Shown here: piece by piece, positions 1 through 11,740 of the stretch
Layout of the letters: every line of letters begins with the position of its first letter
Position numbering within the stretch: position 1 is the first letter of the stretch
Program-made: the position numbers and the translations under genes
The notes under the pieces: generated by a model
What the model was told of the DNA's origin: nothing
The model's input: the letters and a program-made list of their open reading frames with translations, nothing else
Database searches by the model: none
Source: Phellopilus nigrolimitatus
Lineage: Eukaryota > Basidiomycota > Agaricomycetes > Hymenochaetales > Hymenochaetaceae
NCBI GenBank assembly: GCA_021029095.1
Contig: JAJOHG010000003.1
Coordinates: 682,001-746,000, forward strand
Direction: 5' to 3'
DNA: 64,000 bases

Positions 1-200
1 TTTTACACACACACTACTTTAGATTCTCCGATGATCGTGTCTTTTTGTACTCCTCCCAACTTCCGCTCTGTTACCCCTATTTTCAAACACCCCTTTCTCT
101 ATGTTAGCTGCATGCTTTTTTCATCCCCTTACTCACAGCCATAGGAAAACAAGTAATAGCTGTTACCCGTTGCTGCGGACTTCTGACACGTTTTGAACAG

Positions 201-599
201 ATCACTATTGCGTATATTCCAAGAAAGCTAGTCCTTGGACTTTCGAAGCTCGCACGAATCGCCGAGACTTTCAGCCGACGGTTGCAAGTCCAGGAACGCC
301 TCACCAGGCAGATCGCCATCGCCGTCGAAGAGGCTATTAAACCCCGTGGCGTGGCTGTCGTCATGGAGGCCACGTACGTACTGTCATTCATATCATGACT
401 CCCAAGACTATCTTTGGTCGAAAGCGTTTGAGTTTGACTAACAAGAAAGTTGGCATTATGCAGACATCTGTGCATGACAATGCGAGGCGTTCAAAAACCT
501 GGCTCTGCAACCATCACCTCGTGCATGCTAGGGTGCTTTCGCACGCAACAGAAGACTCGCGAAGAGTTTCTTACGCTGATGAACTCGAAGACGCGGTAG
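201..599 (+). CDS. FOL2: GTP cyclohydrolase I, 3' part
   Basis: GTP cyclohydrolase I makes 7,8-dihydroneopterin triphosphate from GTP, the first step of folate and pterin synthesis, in the cytosol. Two exons are clear: 201-373 and 464-599, joined by a 90-bp GT-AG intron. The product contains the family blocks [47 protein letters not shown] and a terminal [10 protein letters not shown], ending at the tag at 597. The Cys of the HLCM block matches the family's zinc ligand. The upstream exon with the Cys-x-x-His zinc motif is not found in bases 1-200. The 5' end is therefore outside the window, or in tiny exons I could not resolve; a possible small exon encoding I-G-K lies near 140-155. The family assignment is firm and the 5' structure is open. 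Confidence 0.9.
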
Positions 600-2102
600 G
601 ATACTCTCGCTACAGCCGCCTGCATGCCGTCGAGAGTCTACTTGGCTTTCCGGTTGTACCTTTAATCTTGTTCGCCACACGATCATTGCCAGCACCTCCC
701 AATAGCCTTGTCCAGGATCCAACTCCATCACGGACAGAGAATAGAAGCCCGATAACTTAAAACTCGACATATCACTCGCATCGCATCTTCTCAGCGCATC
801 ACATATATCAACCACGATTCAACTCGCTAACAAGGCTTGGTTTACCTGATTTATCCATTCTTTTTTTCGTCTCTTGTCCGGCGTCGCCAGAACGCATTTT
901 TGTAGGAGGAACAATTTGCCAAATGGATGTGGAGATAGACAGAAGGATTCGTAAACAAAAGTGCTACGCTACATCAATATCATCATATTCCTGTATGGTC
1001 CGTGTAATACTGTGTACATGTGTTCCGAAGAGGTCGCAGCGTAATCGTGCGCGTACATTCAACCTTACTCTCAAAGCCTGTCATCGTGATCTCGATATCG
1101 GCTTCTTACCAGCGAGCGAGCGACCTTCTAAAACCTTCCGCGGTTGTGATTGGTCGGGTGAGTGCACAGGAATTGGGCCCAAGCACTGAGCACACCCACA
1201 CTCTATGCTTCTCGAGACGTCTCGAGACGTACAGGCTCCTGATCGGTGATAACCCAACCGCGTCGACCTCCGCTCGGGCGACGTCGATGTCAATTAAGAT
1301 TTATGCCGCGGTGCGCGTTTGCAGCGCGGCCGCTGCCAGTGCACACGTCGAAGAAGCGCTCGCCCCTGCGAACGCTTCCCGTGGGGAATATATTCTCGGA
1401 TGCGGGGAAAAGAATGTCGACGAAGGAGCTGTCGAGGCTGGGCGGCTACCGTGCTGCATTTGGCCAGCATAATTTGAAAACTTAGGTGGGTTCGGAGGAT
1501 AGAGCAGGAGTCGTGGGCCGTTCTCTTTTCGAAAGTTCGCGTTCTCGAGATCTGTGTTGGATCTGTCCTAAAATCTCTGCCGCAACTTTGTTTGGTCTCG
1601 CGTCGAGCTTTGCAACGATCTGTCATCTCATATTTATTCATGAAGGCTTGTTAACCAGCGTGCCGCATGAGATGAAGCTGAGAGATCTCGTCAATAAAAG
1701 TTAGATTGCTCTTTACGCAAATTTAGAAAGCAGTTGCAATCGCAGGCGACAGCGTGGGCATCATCCAGGTGTAAAAACAATGGGCGTGTTCCTGCGTGTC
1801 GAACACGCTGCCGAAGCGTGTGTTTGCATACGTGTGCATGCTTGTCAGTGTTCACATAGGGAATACATTTGCCACTTGCCAGGGGCAGGAAGCCATCCGA
1901 GAAGATGATCTGTAAGCCCAAGCTTAGCTTCCTTTGGAATTTTTGTCTGGCCTAACTTTGACCAGGCAGCGAGTTGCAGAGATTCATTTAAAACGCGTAT
2001 AAGAAAGATACTAGTTAATAGGAAAGCAGATACAGAACTTTGCGAGTACGAGAATATGCACAGATGATATTTAAAAACAACAGAAAGGAGGCCAACAGAC
2101 AA
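600..2102. other. Convergent intergenic region
   Basis: About 1.5 kb lies between the convergent 3' ends of GTP cyclohydrolase I and THO2. The open frames here overlap on both strands, lack family motifs and show no splice pattern, so I call no gene. The one sharp structure is a 16-bp perfect palindrome at 1211-1226, which also forms a tandem 10-bp repeat. Confidence 0.5.
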
Positions 2103-3560
2103 TTACTTGGACAGACCACTAGCATTGAATGCTTTCTTAGCGAAAGCACTTGAGCCCCCGTCCCCTGGGTACCGATTTCGAATAATACGCGGCTTCTTCG
2201 ACTGTGTCTGCGTAATATTGTTTCCACTTAAAGGCGCGTCGAGCAATGCATCCCTTTCGCGCTCGGCTATTGTACGCTTGCGTCCGTCCCCGGAGTCATC
2301 GCGGCCGGTGTTTCCTCCAGGACCCGACGGCGAAGCGACTCCTGGCACACCGCTAATTCGGTCGCGTAAACTGCTCGAAGCAATAAGCGGCGCAGAACCA
2401 TTCAAAGTGCCGCCCCTGCCCGGTCCATCATGGGAGACAGACGCAGCCTCTCGGTTCGTCTTCCACTCTCTCTCGCCCCTTTCTGGTCGGTCCCCCCTAT
2501 CATCCCTCTCCCGTTGACCTCTTTCGGCCCTCTCGCCTCTATCGCCTTTTTCGGGTCGGTCGGGTCGGTCGGCCCTTTCAATCCTTTCGGTGCGCTCACT
2601 CCTATCAGGTCTGTCCCCCCGTGCGCCGCGTTCACCCCGATCTCTGTCCCCTCGGTCTCGCTCATGCTCACGATCCCTTTCGCGAGTAGAGAGGATCACT
2701 GGAGAAGCATCGCCTCGCCCGCCGTGACGCGGCGATGGGGCAGCCATCGCACGAGGTGCAGATGGCGGAGGGATGGGAATTTTGGGGACTGCGGAAGTAG
2801 GAGAAGGTTCACTTCCGCGCGGACGGTCGGGCGGCTAAGTAAAACCGTCATTAGTTGAAAAGCGTTTAAAATCCAAATGTTTGATTACTTACCTTATCGC
2901 CCGCCGCACCCTTAATATTGGTCTCAATCTCAGGAGCATCACGCTCCTTGCGCCGGCGCTCAGATTCCCGAGCCTGTTCACGACCGATGTCTTTTTCAGA
3001 CAATCGTCGAGAACGTTCTTCTCTGTGACCTTCTCTCCGCGAACCGCGCTTCACGGTGCGTTCCGGCTGTACAAACACCATGACATGAGATTGACCCTTA
3101 AGAGAGTGAGAACGAAGTGCCTTACCTCATCATCTACAGGTCTTCTTCGTTTCCCAAGCGTGTCGTCAGAGTGCGCCGAACCAGCATGGTCTCGATGCCG
3201 CGAGCTATCCGGACGAGACGGGAGTCCATGATCGGAAACCATCTCTAGGTCCTTGGCGGTGCCAGAAGTCTTACGCTCGCGTCCACGGTCTTTCTCCTCG
3301 CGACGATGACGATCGCGTTCTCTGTCCCTGTCACGGTCTCCCCTATCGCGTTCCCTGTCGCGATCACGCTCGCGATGAGGCTCGCGTTCACCACGTTCCC
3401 TCTTTTCTCGGTCACGTTCCCGGTCGCGCTCTCGATCTTTCTCACGCTCCCGACCCTTGTCGCGGTCCGAGTCCCTTTCACGGTCTGCGTCACGCGTACT
3501 GCTGCCGGGAATGCGATCACGACCATTGCGTTCTGAACGGCCGTGCAGTACATCGCGGTG
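2103..3560 (-). repeat. THO2: Arg-Glu/Arg-Asp low-complexity tail of THO2
   Basis: On the minus strand this part of the THO2 frame reads as long runs of RE, RD and RG dipeptides (for example RERDREKRERGERE), in two blocks around 2400-2740 and 3250-3520. The DNA is correspondingly made of short cg-rich near-repeats. The complementary strand gives long open but meaningless hydrophobic frames. Confidence 0.85.
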
Positions 3561-6500
3561 TGCATTACTGCTCCGCTCAGCCCTGGAAGGTACCTCCATA
3601 TTCATAAGTTTCACGTCTTCAGGTTCCGTGTCCATATTTCGCTCATGCCGGCTCCGGTCTCGCCTGCCTTCGCCACTCGTTCTGCTATCGGCACTCGCGT
3701 TTCTGGTACCAGGCCGTGATGCAGGCGACGGTGACCGACGTGGGGAGGGACTAATTACGTCAGCTCGAGGCTCACGAGGACTATGAACTTTGTCGTTGCG
3801 CCCGACAGTAACTCGAGTGCTGCGCAGTTCCTGCGCCGACAGCGTTTGACTAGGTGCAGCTGGAGGGGCCATCGCAGGCAGGCCCACATCTCGATCACGG
3901 TGGCGAGGCGACTGCGGAGATTCCCTCGTGATGTGGTGCGTTGCTGTAACTTGCGAAGGAGGTTGTGGCGAGACCGGACGAGAAAGACCATTCATCCCCT
4001 GTAAGACTTCCTTGCGGAGATCAGTTGCTGAATGGGAAGCTGGAGGTCTAACCAGCGAACGCGATGGATAAGTGGGAATTGGGGAGAGCGCTTCCTCCTT
4101 CGGTCGTATAGCAGGACTAGTGGGCGCGGTAGACGAAGGCTTGAATTCAGGTTTCGTCTGCTGGTCGACCTGCATTGAGTCCTGCCGGACGCCATTTTCA
4201 TGTTTAGTGTTATGTGAGAGTACTGGATCAGGAGGCCTTGAATCATTCCTATTTCTCTTCACAACTTCGGGTCTCGGAATACTATTTTGAAACTTAACGC
4301 TAAACATGGAAAAAAGGAAAAGGACTTACTTGTCCAACGCAAGCTTTGCAGTTGAAGAGGGCCGATCGGGAGGTGTCGGTTTATCAGGCGCAGCAGGCAA
4401 AGGAGCATGCGTTGCGCGAGGCCCTGAAGGCAGATTGGCTGTGCTTGTGGACAGTGGCCTTTCCACTGGAGCGTACGAAGTCGGGGTCCCTGGCTTCGAA
4501 GGGATGGGCTTGCGTGACAGGTTAGTGAAAATACAAGCAAAGAACCCGATATTATGCGTACTTTGATAGGTTGAGCAGTCTTCGGCATAGCCCACAATTT
4601 CTCTCGCTTCTTCAGACCTGAAGAATAACTGGAATATACCATGAAGTCATCAGTAGAAAGTAGTTAAGACGAACGAAAAGGCCTTACGCGCGAGCTAGAA
4701 TCTTTAAGTCACCTCTTTCCTCAGATTGGACGAGCCGTTGGATTTCGAGGTCAATACTAGAGCCTACTACTTCATTGACTGCAGCGATCGGGAAGTATTC
4801 AATTATTTCCTTGAGAACAAGGACCGCATTATACACATGCATGAAGTCTCCGGCTTGAATGCAATCGGTAAAGCACTGTGATGTGAGGTCTTAGAAATGT
4901 CGAAGTTTGTGATATAAGACAACCTACCCGTCCGAGTTTTCGATGGCACTTTTTAAGGAAAGACTTAAATTCAGCCCATTTCAGTAGGTCGTCTGGGGAT
5001 GATGGGCCATCTTTCGACCAGGGCATCTGCAGGCCAGGTAAGAGCACAGTTTTCGAACCGTCTTTGCGGCGGTTGCTTGCGTCATAGGCTTTCTGGTCTT
5101 TGTGCCATCCGTAGAGATCCTGTAAAATGCCCTTCAAAAAGCGCCCTAGGATATCTACATTGAGCACCTAATACATCCAGAAGATTAAGAGTGCTGACCA
5201 TAATTTCTCGCCTCATTTTCACTACACGAGAAAATGATAACTTTCACATGCTCTCCGAGTAACTAAAGCAAGTTGATTTACAAGAGTTCCGAAGAGATAA
5301 ACGAGTGTGGCTTACTTTGTCGTAGCACATAAGTGTATGGAAACCAGGCGTTCCTCGTTCGTGGAGAGTCCGAATGAGCCTCGCGCAGTAAACTGCATCC
5401 ATGGGCGAAAGCAGACTGCGCGGCTGAATACAGTGTTCGATTAAGGATTGGATGAAACTCGCGCCTTTTCCTGTACCGACTAAGGGAAAGACATAAGCTG
5501 CTCTAATAGTTACGACTTAGCCACGGACATAACTTACTATGCGAAAACCAGTGCGCCTTTTCCCTATCAATTCGACCGTCTTTTTCTGTCGTATATCGGT
5601 ATACTGTTTCCTGAATAGCTCGTTCTTTCCTCAGTTCTGCGATTGTAGCTGCATACCGATCCCGCTGGCTGCGCTGGGCCAAGGAAGTCATCCGAGGCCG
5701 TTCGATTTGTCGTTGCTTGGCAGCAAGAACATCCTCTATCTCTGCATATTTCTCCTTAGGGAAATAGAGGTCGTAGTTGGACAGTTGCCAGAACGTCATG
5801 TAAAAGCCGGGCCTATTCATGTAATTCGAATCAGAACGTCTCTCAAGCAATGCAAAGTACGAAAACAGACCCTATAGTATCGAACGAGTTCCCTGGTGCA
5901 ATCTGCTTGCAATCTTCGAAAAGTGCGTGTAATTCTGGGACCCACGGATTCTTAAAAAACAAAACATATAATCAGTCCATAAAATGTTAACCTCATGCGA
6001 CTGTGTGCACACCTCTGGGACTAACAGCTGCTCCTCGGGCTTTTCTTCTAGCTTTTCTTCTGATTTTCCCTCAGACTCCACCGGCACAACGTCAACCTCC
6101 ATTTTCTCCTGTTCCAAAGCACCATTTAGCCCCACTGCTGTCTCAGACGCAAGTGTTGTAACCGCATTTCCTTCATTTGAAGTGGGAAAGGGGTTAGACG
6201 GTTCCCGCTTTGCCGCAAGAGCTGCCTTGAGACGCTTTTCCGTGGCTTCAGCCCGTTCAATTTTCTCAAGCTCCTTCGCCTTACACCACACGCTGGCATG
6301 TTTCTGTAAGAAACCGATGAATTGGGAAAAACACAAAAAAGGAAGGAAACGTAACTTACCGCAATGGCATCATTGAGCATTGGGCGGAAAATCTGCATGG
6401 CAATAGACGGACTCAAACCATACAGATTGCCAAGATCTGATAATGCAGGAATTGCTTTACGATAGTCGTCCAGGGAAGCTGCGATCGGGGTCGTCAAAAG

Positions 6501-9500
6501 GTCGAGGTATTGAAAAAGTACACCGTGGGTCGCGTCAAACAGAGAAGCGATAGACTTCAGGTGTGCATCTCTAGCCTTGAAGACGCACGCCTGTCGCTGT
6601 TGCGCAACCTGCGCAAGAATCGGAAAAGCCATCTTCGTGTCGATCAATGTCCTTCCGAGACGCTGTGTGCCCTTCAGGGCCGCTTCGGAAGCATCCAGTC
6701 CTGCACCACGGAGGTCTGACGCAACTGCTTCTATGCGCAGGGTCGGCCCGCCTGCCATTGCCGTGATCTGGGCATCAGACAAACTCGGTAAAGGCTCAAT
6801 GCCAGCCATTTTCAAGATGAGCTTCTCCAAAACGATGATCTCGGAGGTCTGGCCATTATAGAGTTGGTGAACTATGTATTTCAAAACTGACGAGAGGTCA
6901 GAACTATATCGACGAAAGAGGGCCCCCGTGAATGTTGCGAGACCTAAGTTTCAAGGCGACATTAACTTGGTCAGCAAGACAGTGAAGATTATATAGCAAC
7001 ACAGCACATACTTTGCAACCAGTCCGATGCGTTTGCGCCGTCCTCCTTTACCCTATCCTTGTTTGGATTCGCCAAAGCGTCAATTACGATAAACACTAGA
7101 ATGTCGAAACCCATATTCGTCGCATAGCGCAGTGCTTGAATTACGACGTCCGCCAGATTATCGTATGCCTGAATCTGATTCACCGCGTTCGTGAAGAAGA
7201 TGCACGGATTCGTGTGCGCCATCTTCGCAACTGTGCCTGCGAGCGCCTCGACTGTTTGCGACGAGAGTCGTCGCAAGACACCTTTCGCCTCGCGCTCACG
7301 CAGCACGCGCTGGACATTAAGCTCGGGATGAGACTTATACGTCACATCTCTCCACTCGCCGTACAGACGCCATCGAACCGTACAGTCGTACTGCCTGAGG
7401 ATGTTCCAAACCTCGACAGTGCATATTGCGTTTCCAGGCATTATTGATAGCGCTGGAAGGAGGTAACGACGCGCCACACGAAGCCAAAATTCTTGCGTAG
7501 GGTTATCAGGTTCGCTTATCACCGGGGGCGACCTCTTGCTTTCCTTCTCTACATCGATGATAACCTTTAAAGACCAAATATACTCGTCAGTCAAATTCCT
7601 CGTATTCATAAATAAAACACACGGACCGATTGCGATAGCTGCATCCTTCCTATCCGGAGGAGCTTGGAGAGAAACAGTGGTGCACGGCTGATGTATATAC
7701 CGACGAAACTCATTAGTGGCTCAATGACATCCGCAATGTCATCCATGGTGTGACAGAGAGGCACACGCTCCGACCAGGGGGGGAAGAAAAATACAAAATC
7801 GTGAGTATGTGTGCTTGGTGGGGTGGGAGCACACAGCGTCAACTGCGGCTTGCGCACAGGAGTTGCGAGAACACCCGCTGAAGCATAACGTGCCCGAGGC
7901 TGCATGAAGCTACCTTTGCGCTCTTTGCCGAACAAGCTATCGTAGAGTGGCGCGATGGATGTCTTGAGGATGAGCAGGAGAAGATCGGCGAGTTCGTGTT
8001 GAACGTCGATAAGCCATGAATAACGAGTCATGAGTGCTAGAGCGGGACGGATTGCGCCTACGGAGAGCAGTGAGACTGCTATCATTGCCTTTTGGGCCGG
8101 AGCATCCTTCACTTCTGGAGCGGGCTTCGAATCGACGGGTGCTGGTTTCGACTTCGAGGACGAGCCCAAAGAAGAAGATTCCAGAGGCGCCGCCATGGCA
8201 AGAAGATTATTGGACGACGATTTGATTCGAGCTTTTACCTCGTCCAAATACTTCTGCCTGAGTTCAGGCATGTGCTCGTCGGAGGGACTCAGCTGTAGGA
8301 AACATCAATAAATCATGATGCACAATTTCAAAGCTACAAAAGCCTTACATGTGGATATAGGTCCTCTAACGTGATAAAGTCTTCACGAATAAGCAGCGCC
8401 GCGGTCAAATATAAGTTCCTTGAGCACGCCTCCTTCGCCTCCGGTGACTACATCGAAATAGAGATGTCCGTTGAGAATCGTAGTATTCGATACGGGTCGA
8501 GGAAGACGAAAGAGAACCAACTTGGTAATGGCTGAACTTGAAACCCAGCACCTGGGCTAGCACCTTGGGTTTTCTTGTTGTCTCTAGCTTAGACGGACAG
8601 CCCGTGCCTTTTGCATCAAATTCCGTGAGAAGTAGGATTTCATCCAGGCTCTTCCCATGATACCGATCTGGTTGCGGGTCGATCTTCATATTTGCCGCTT
8701 CCTCCCAATCCTTCATCCCCGTGCAATCTCCTGCCCACGGCGAACACGATAACAGAGCAAGGAAGAACTGCCAATGCGTCGCGACGTTGACGGAGAATAC
8801 ATCGAGGATGACATCCAAAGACCTATTAGGGTCCAGGTCGAAGTACCCAACTAAGCTCACGACGCGCTCCCAGGCGGCGGAAGCTCGCGCTTGCACAGCC
8901 TGAAAGCTTTCTATCGGACGCCCCGTCGAAGGTGCGTGTGGTGGCCCAAGACTTCCCACAAGATCCGTCGTGAGCTTTGTGTACCCCTCGGACTGTTCGC
9001 GGAGGAGGTTGAATTTATTCTGCTTATAACTGAGGAAGAGAGGCGTAAGGAAATCAAATTCCAAAGACATATAGAAGTAACGTACAATAAGCCAGTTCGT
9101 GTTCGTATCTCTTTCTTTTCGAAAGCAACTTTGTCAGGAATGAGACCAATCATTGTCAACAGAGTCATGTCTAGTCGCTCTCTGCATGTCAATGGCTCGA
9201 CAACGCCCACATTCTATTATAGAGCCATCGCAGCTCAGTGTCTGGACTATGGAAAGGCCCAATTAGAAAATAAAACGTACCAAGAGCCTTCTGAGGAAGT
9301 CCGCCACTGTCTCCTTGTCGCTTTCAGCAGTCTTCTTAGCCTGATCGGCATTCGCCTTTCCCTCCGCTGTCTCCTTCATCTTTTCGTTCTCAGAGCTGCC
9401 AGCACCGCTACTCGTTGCTATACGTGCATCCGCAATGATTTCGTCTAGCTCCGAGTCGACGGCCCAGATGAGGTCGACCAGCAGTTCTCCGAAGAGCACG

Positions 9501-9884
9501 AGGTTGTGCGAGCGCTCTGCAGAGACGGAGGACGTCGAAGGCAGGTTCGCAAGCACGCTCTGCACAAAACCGACAAGTGTCTCCGCGCCAAACGGGGCCT
9601 TTGACACGGCGTTCCACGTCTGGAGCACGGCGTGCAACAGCGTCTGGTACGCGGTCGCGAGGACGTCGGCGCAACCGGCGTCGGCGAGATGGCAATGCGG
9701 CGACGTAAGGATTGTGCGGCTTTTCACGTCGAGTTGGACGGAATGCAAAAAGTGGGACGTTAGTATGTCAATGGCCAACCAAAACGATCGGAACAAGCTC
9801 GAAGTTGAAAGCCACTTACCATTCATCCTCGCCTCCCCTCGCCCACTTTTCGAGACAAGCATTGACACTCGTGATGACATCCAT
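2103..9884 (-). CDS. THO2: THO complex subunit 2 (THO2/THOC2)
   Basis: THO2 is the large scaffold of the nuclear THO complex, which couples transcription elongation to mRNP assembly and export and limits R-loops. The minus-strand exons spell out the family in order: a first exon from the ATG at 9884 (9820-9884), a second (9281-9718), then blocks such as YKQNKFNLLREQSEGY (near 9010), LGFKFSHYQ (near 8530), WRLYGEWRDVTYKSHPELN (near 7350) and YDNLADVVIQALRYATNMGF (near 7130). FWQLSNYDLYFPKEKYAEIE lies near 5790. About 20 exons can be traced. The estimated product is near 2,100 residues. The C-terminal third (2103-4310) is disordered and rich in Ser/Pro, then in Arg-Glu/Arg-Asp dipeptides. The stop is the TAA at 2103-2105. 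The first ATG is the best I can find, but a further 5' exon is possible. Identity is firm; individual splice sites were not all resolved. Confidence 0.93.
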
Positions 9885-10383
9885 AGCAACCAGCTACTAC
9901 ACAAGGACGCAGTTTTGCGTCCTCTAAGCTGCCAGTGGACGTAGGTGGTTTCTCTCTGCTGAAGTAGGAACAAGTCAGTGTGAGGAGAGTGTTGGCGAGA
10001 GTCGACTTCTGGCGATCCACTTCGAAGAACAAGCCTCTTGTGCTGATGTAACATAAGTTTCCTTTTATGGATACGTGGCCGGACTCGACGACGGAATCCC
10101 TCGTTGGCACAGGTTCTCAAGTTCTCTATAGTTACCCTCTTCTGTGTATAAGTATAGGCGAGCAGGATATAATTTGCTGTGTTAAAATGGGTTTTGTTCT
10201 TTTACTTGACATTCTCTAACTGGATACATGCCTTCCATCAAGCTCTACATGATGCACGTACGTCTACGCGGCAGCGATGATGACGGGCACGTACTACATA
10301 GACCCGTTGCGGTATACTCTTCACCAAGAAATGGGAATCAATTCCAACGTTCAAATGGATGGTCCATGCAACAATAGAGCTCT
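9885..10383. other. THO2 upstream region
   Basis: This is a 500-bp gap between the THO2 start codon and the stop codon of the next minus-strand gene. It should hold the THO2 promoter and 5' leader. I see no other coding signal or clear motif. Confidence 0.4.
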
Positions 10384-11575
10384 TCAAATCCCACCTAACG
10401 GAGTCTCATCGCCGCCCGTAATTCCCTCCAGAACCTGCACGACTCGTTGCTGTCGCTGTAAATTTACGCCATAAAGAAAGATCAAGGCAAGATGTCAGTC
10501 AATTAAACTCACATGACCACGCGCTTTTGAGACGAAAAAACGATCGTAGCGTTGCCGCGCATGAGCACTTACCTCTCTATCCGACGTTGCACTAGTTGTG
10601 AACATCGCCGGAACGCCCAGCGTCTCGAGAGCAACTTGTTGTCGTGTGACAAGGCCTTCCCAAATGGGCATTACATTATCCCGGTCGAACTGATGCAGCT
10701 CCTTCTCAAAGCTCAATCTCATCGTCTGGAAGTAGAGAAGTAAAACCCAGTGAAGTTAGTGTGAAAGCCACTTGAACAGACAGAAACGGACGTTTGCATC
10801 GTGCTCGGATATTCCTGTACCAAGTATATTCGCTCTGCGCCAGCATCATTAATGACTGAATTCGCATGAGAAATAGGACTTGCTTCGTCACTGCAGCCTT
10901 GACCCTTTCTGCCTGCTTCATATGGACCGCCTGTCTTTCCTCCCAAAGCCGCTTCTCTAATTTGTCTTGATCGCGACGAAGCTTCAACAAGACGGTTGTC
11001 TGGAATTTCTATGGATTAAATTATAACGACATACCTTCGCAATCGTTTCGATAAAAGCAGGATCATCGGAGAGTTGGGCAATGTACGGTAGAGATTGCTG
11101 AAACGTATACTTGCGTACGTCTTGTTTCGTCTTTTCTAGAGGCCGAATAGGAGGAGGGGGAGGAGGAGGAGGGACATGAGGGGCATCGAAGCTAGAAGAC
11201 ACCTCGTAGCTCGGTGTATGAGAAGACAGGGTCGGTTCATAAGGAACATAGGGAGGGCGTGAGCCTCCCGCGGAGGAGAGCTGAGAGAGCAGGCTCGCGA
11301 CAGACGTAGACGATGATGGCTCAGGGGCACTTGAAACCAGCTCAGGTGGGTTTTGAGGAGTCCGACACAGACTGTTTGTCAGAAGATTCGGGCGCCTGAG
11401 CTTGGAGGTCTGCCCATGCTTGAGATGCTCGAAGTTGATCTAATAAGGCTGAAACACCTGCAGGATCCTGGAGGGAGATCGATCACATTTAAAGGCAGGC
11501 CTAGAAGCGCAGCATTTCAAGACGACTTGCATTGATATTCGTGAAATTCATCGCAGACGTTGCCGGGAGACTCAA
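10384..11575 (-). CDS. Uncharacterised proline-rich coiled-coil protein
   Basis: I do not recognise a named family. The minus-strand exons give a Ser/Pro-rich N-terminal half with a run of eight prolines (near 11165). A charged helical region follows (KTKQDVRKYTFQQSLPYI, then KLRRDQDKLEKRLWEERQAV) and then FEKELHQFDRDNVMPIWEGL and ALETLGVPAMFTTSATSDRE. A last exon ends in RQQRVVQVLEGITGG... and the TGA at 10384-10386. The C-terminal half looks conserved and structured. The first exon is uncertain: an ATG at about 11560 is possible. Between the exon ending in ...SVSDSSK and the one starting with PPELVSS (near 11360), the reading frame shifts by one base. That could be a real lesion, an assembly error or a missed splice. 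The gene is divergent from RPL3, with about 170 bp between them. Confidence 0.6.
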
Positions 11576-11740
11576 GACTCGAGAAAGGAAGCAGAAGGGA
11601 AGAGGCGTGACACCATTCACGTGGAATGTGTCACATTCAGAAAAGGCAAAACTGTACAGTACCTAAAATCTCAGAAATTCACAAATTAAATCATTTGAAG
11701 TCCTCGCCGGCAGCATTATCGACCACCCTCAAGACAAAAA

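Noticed and set aside
1..200. The Cys-x-x-His-His exon of GTP cyclohydrolase I inside the window
   Set aside because: No sequence coding for E-H-H with an adjacent Cys can be found in any frame here, so the exon must lie further left.
3306..3536. Hydrophobic plus-strand frame resembling a membrane protein
   Set aside because: It is the complement of the Arg-Glu/Arg-Asp tail of THO2; repeats of that kind always leave long hydrophobic antisense frames.
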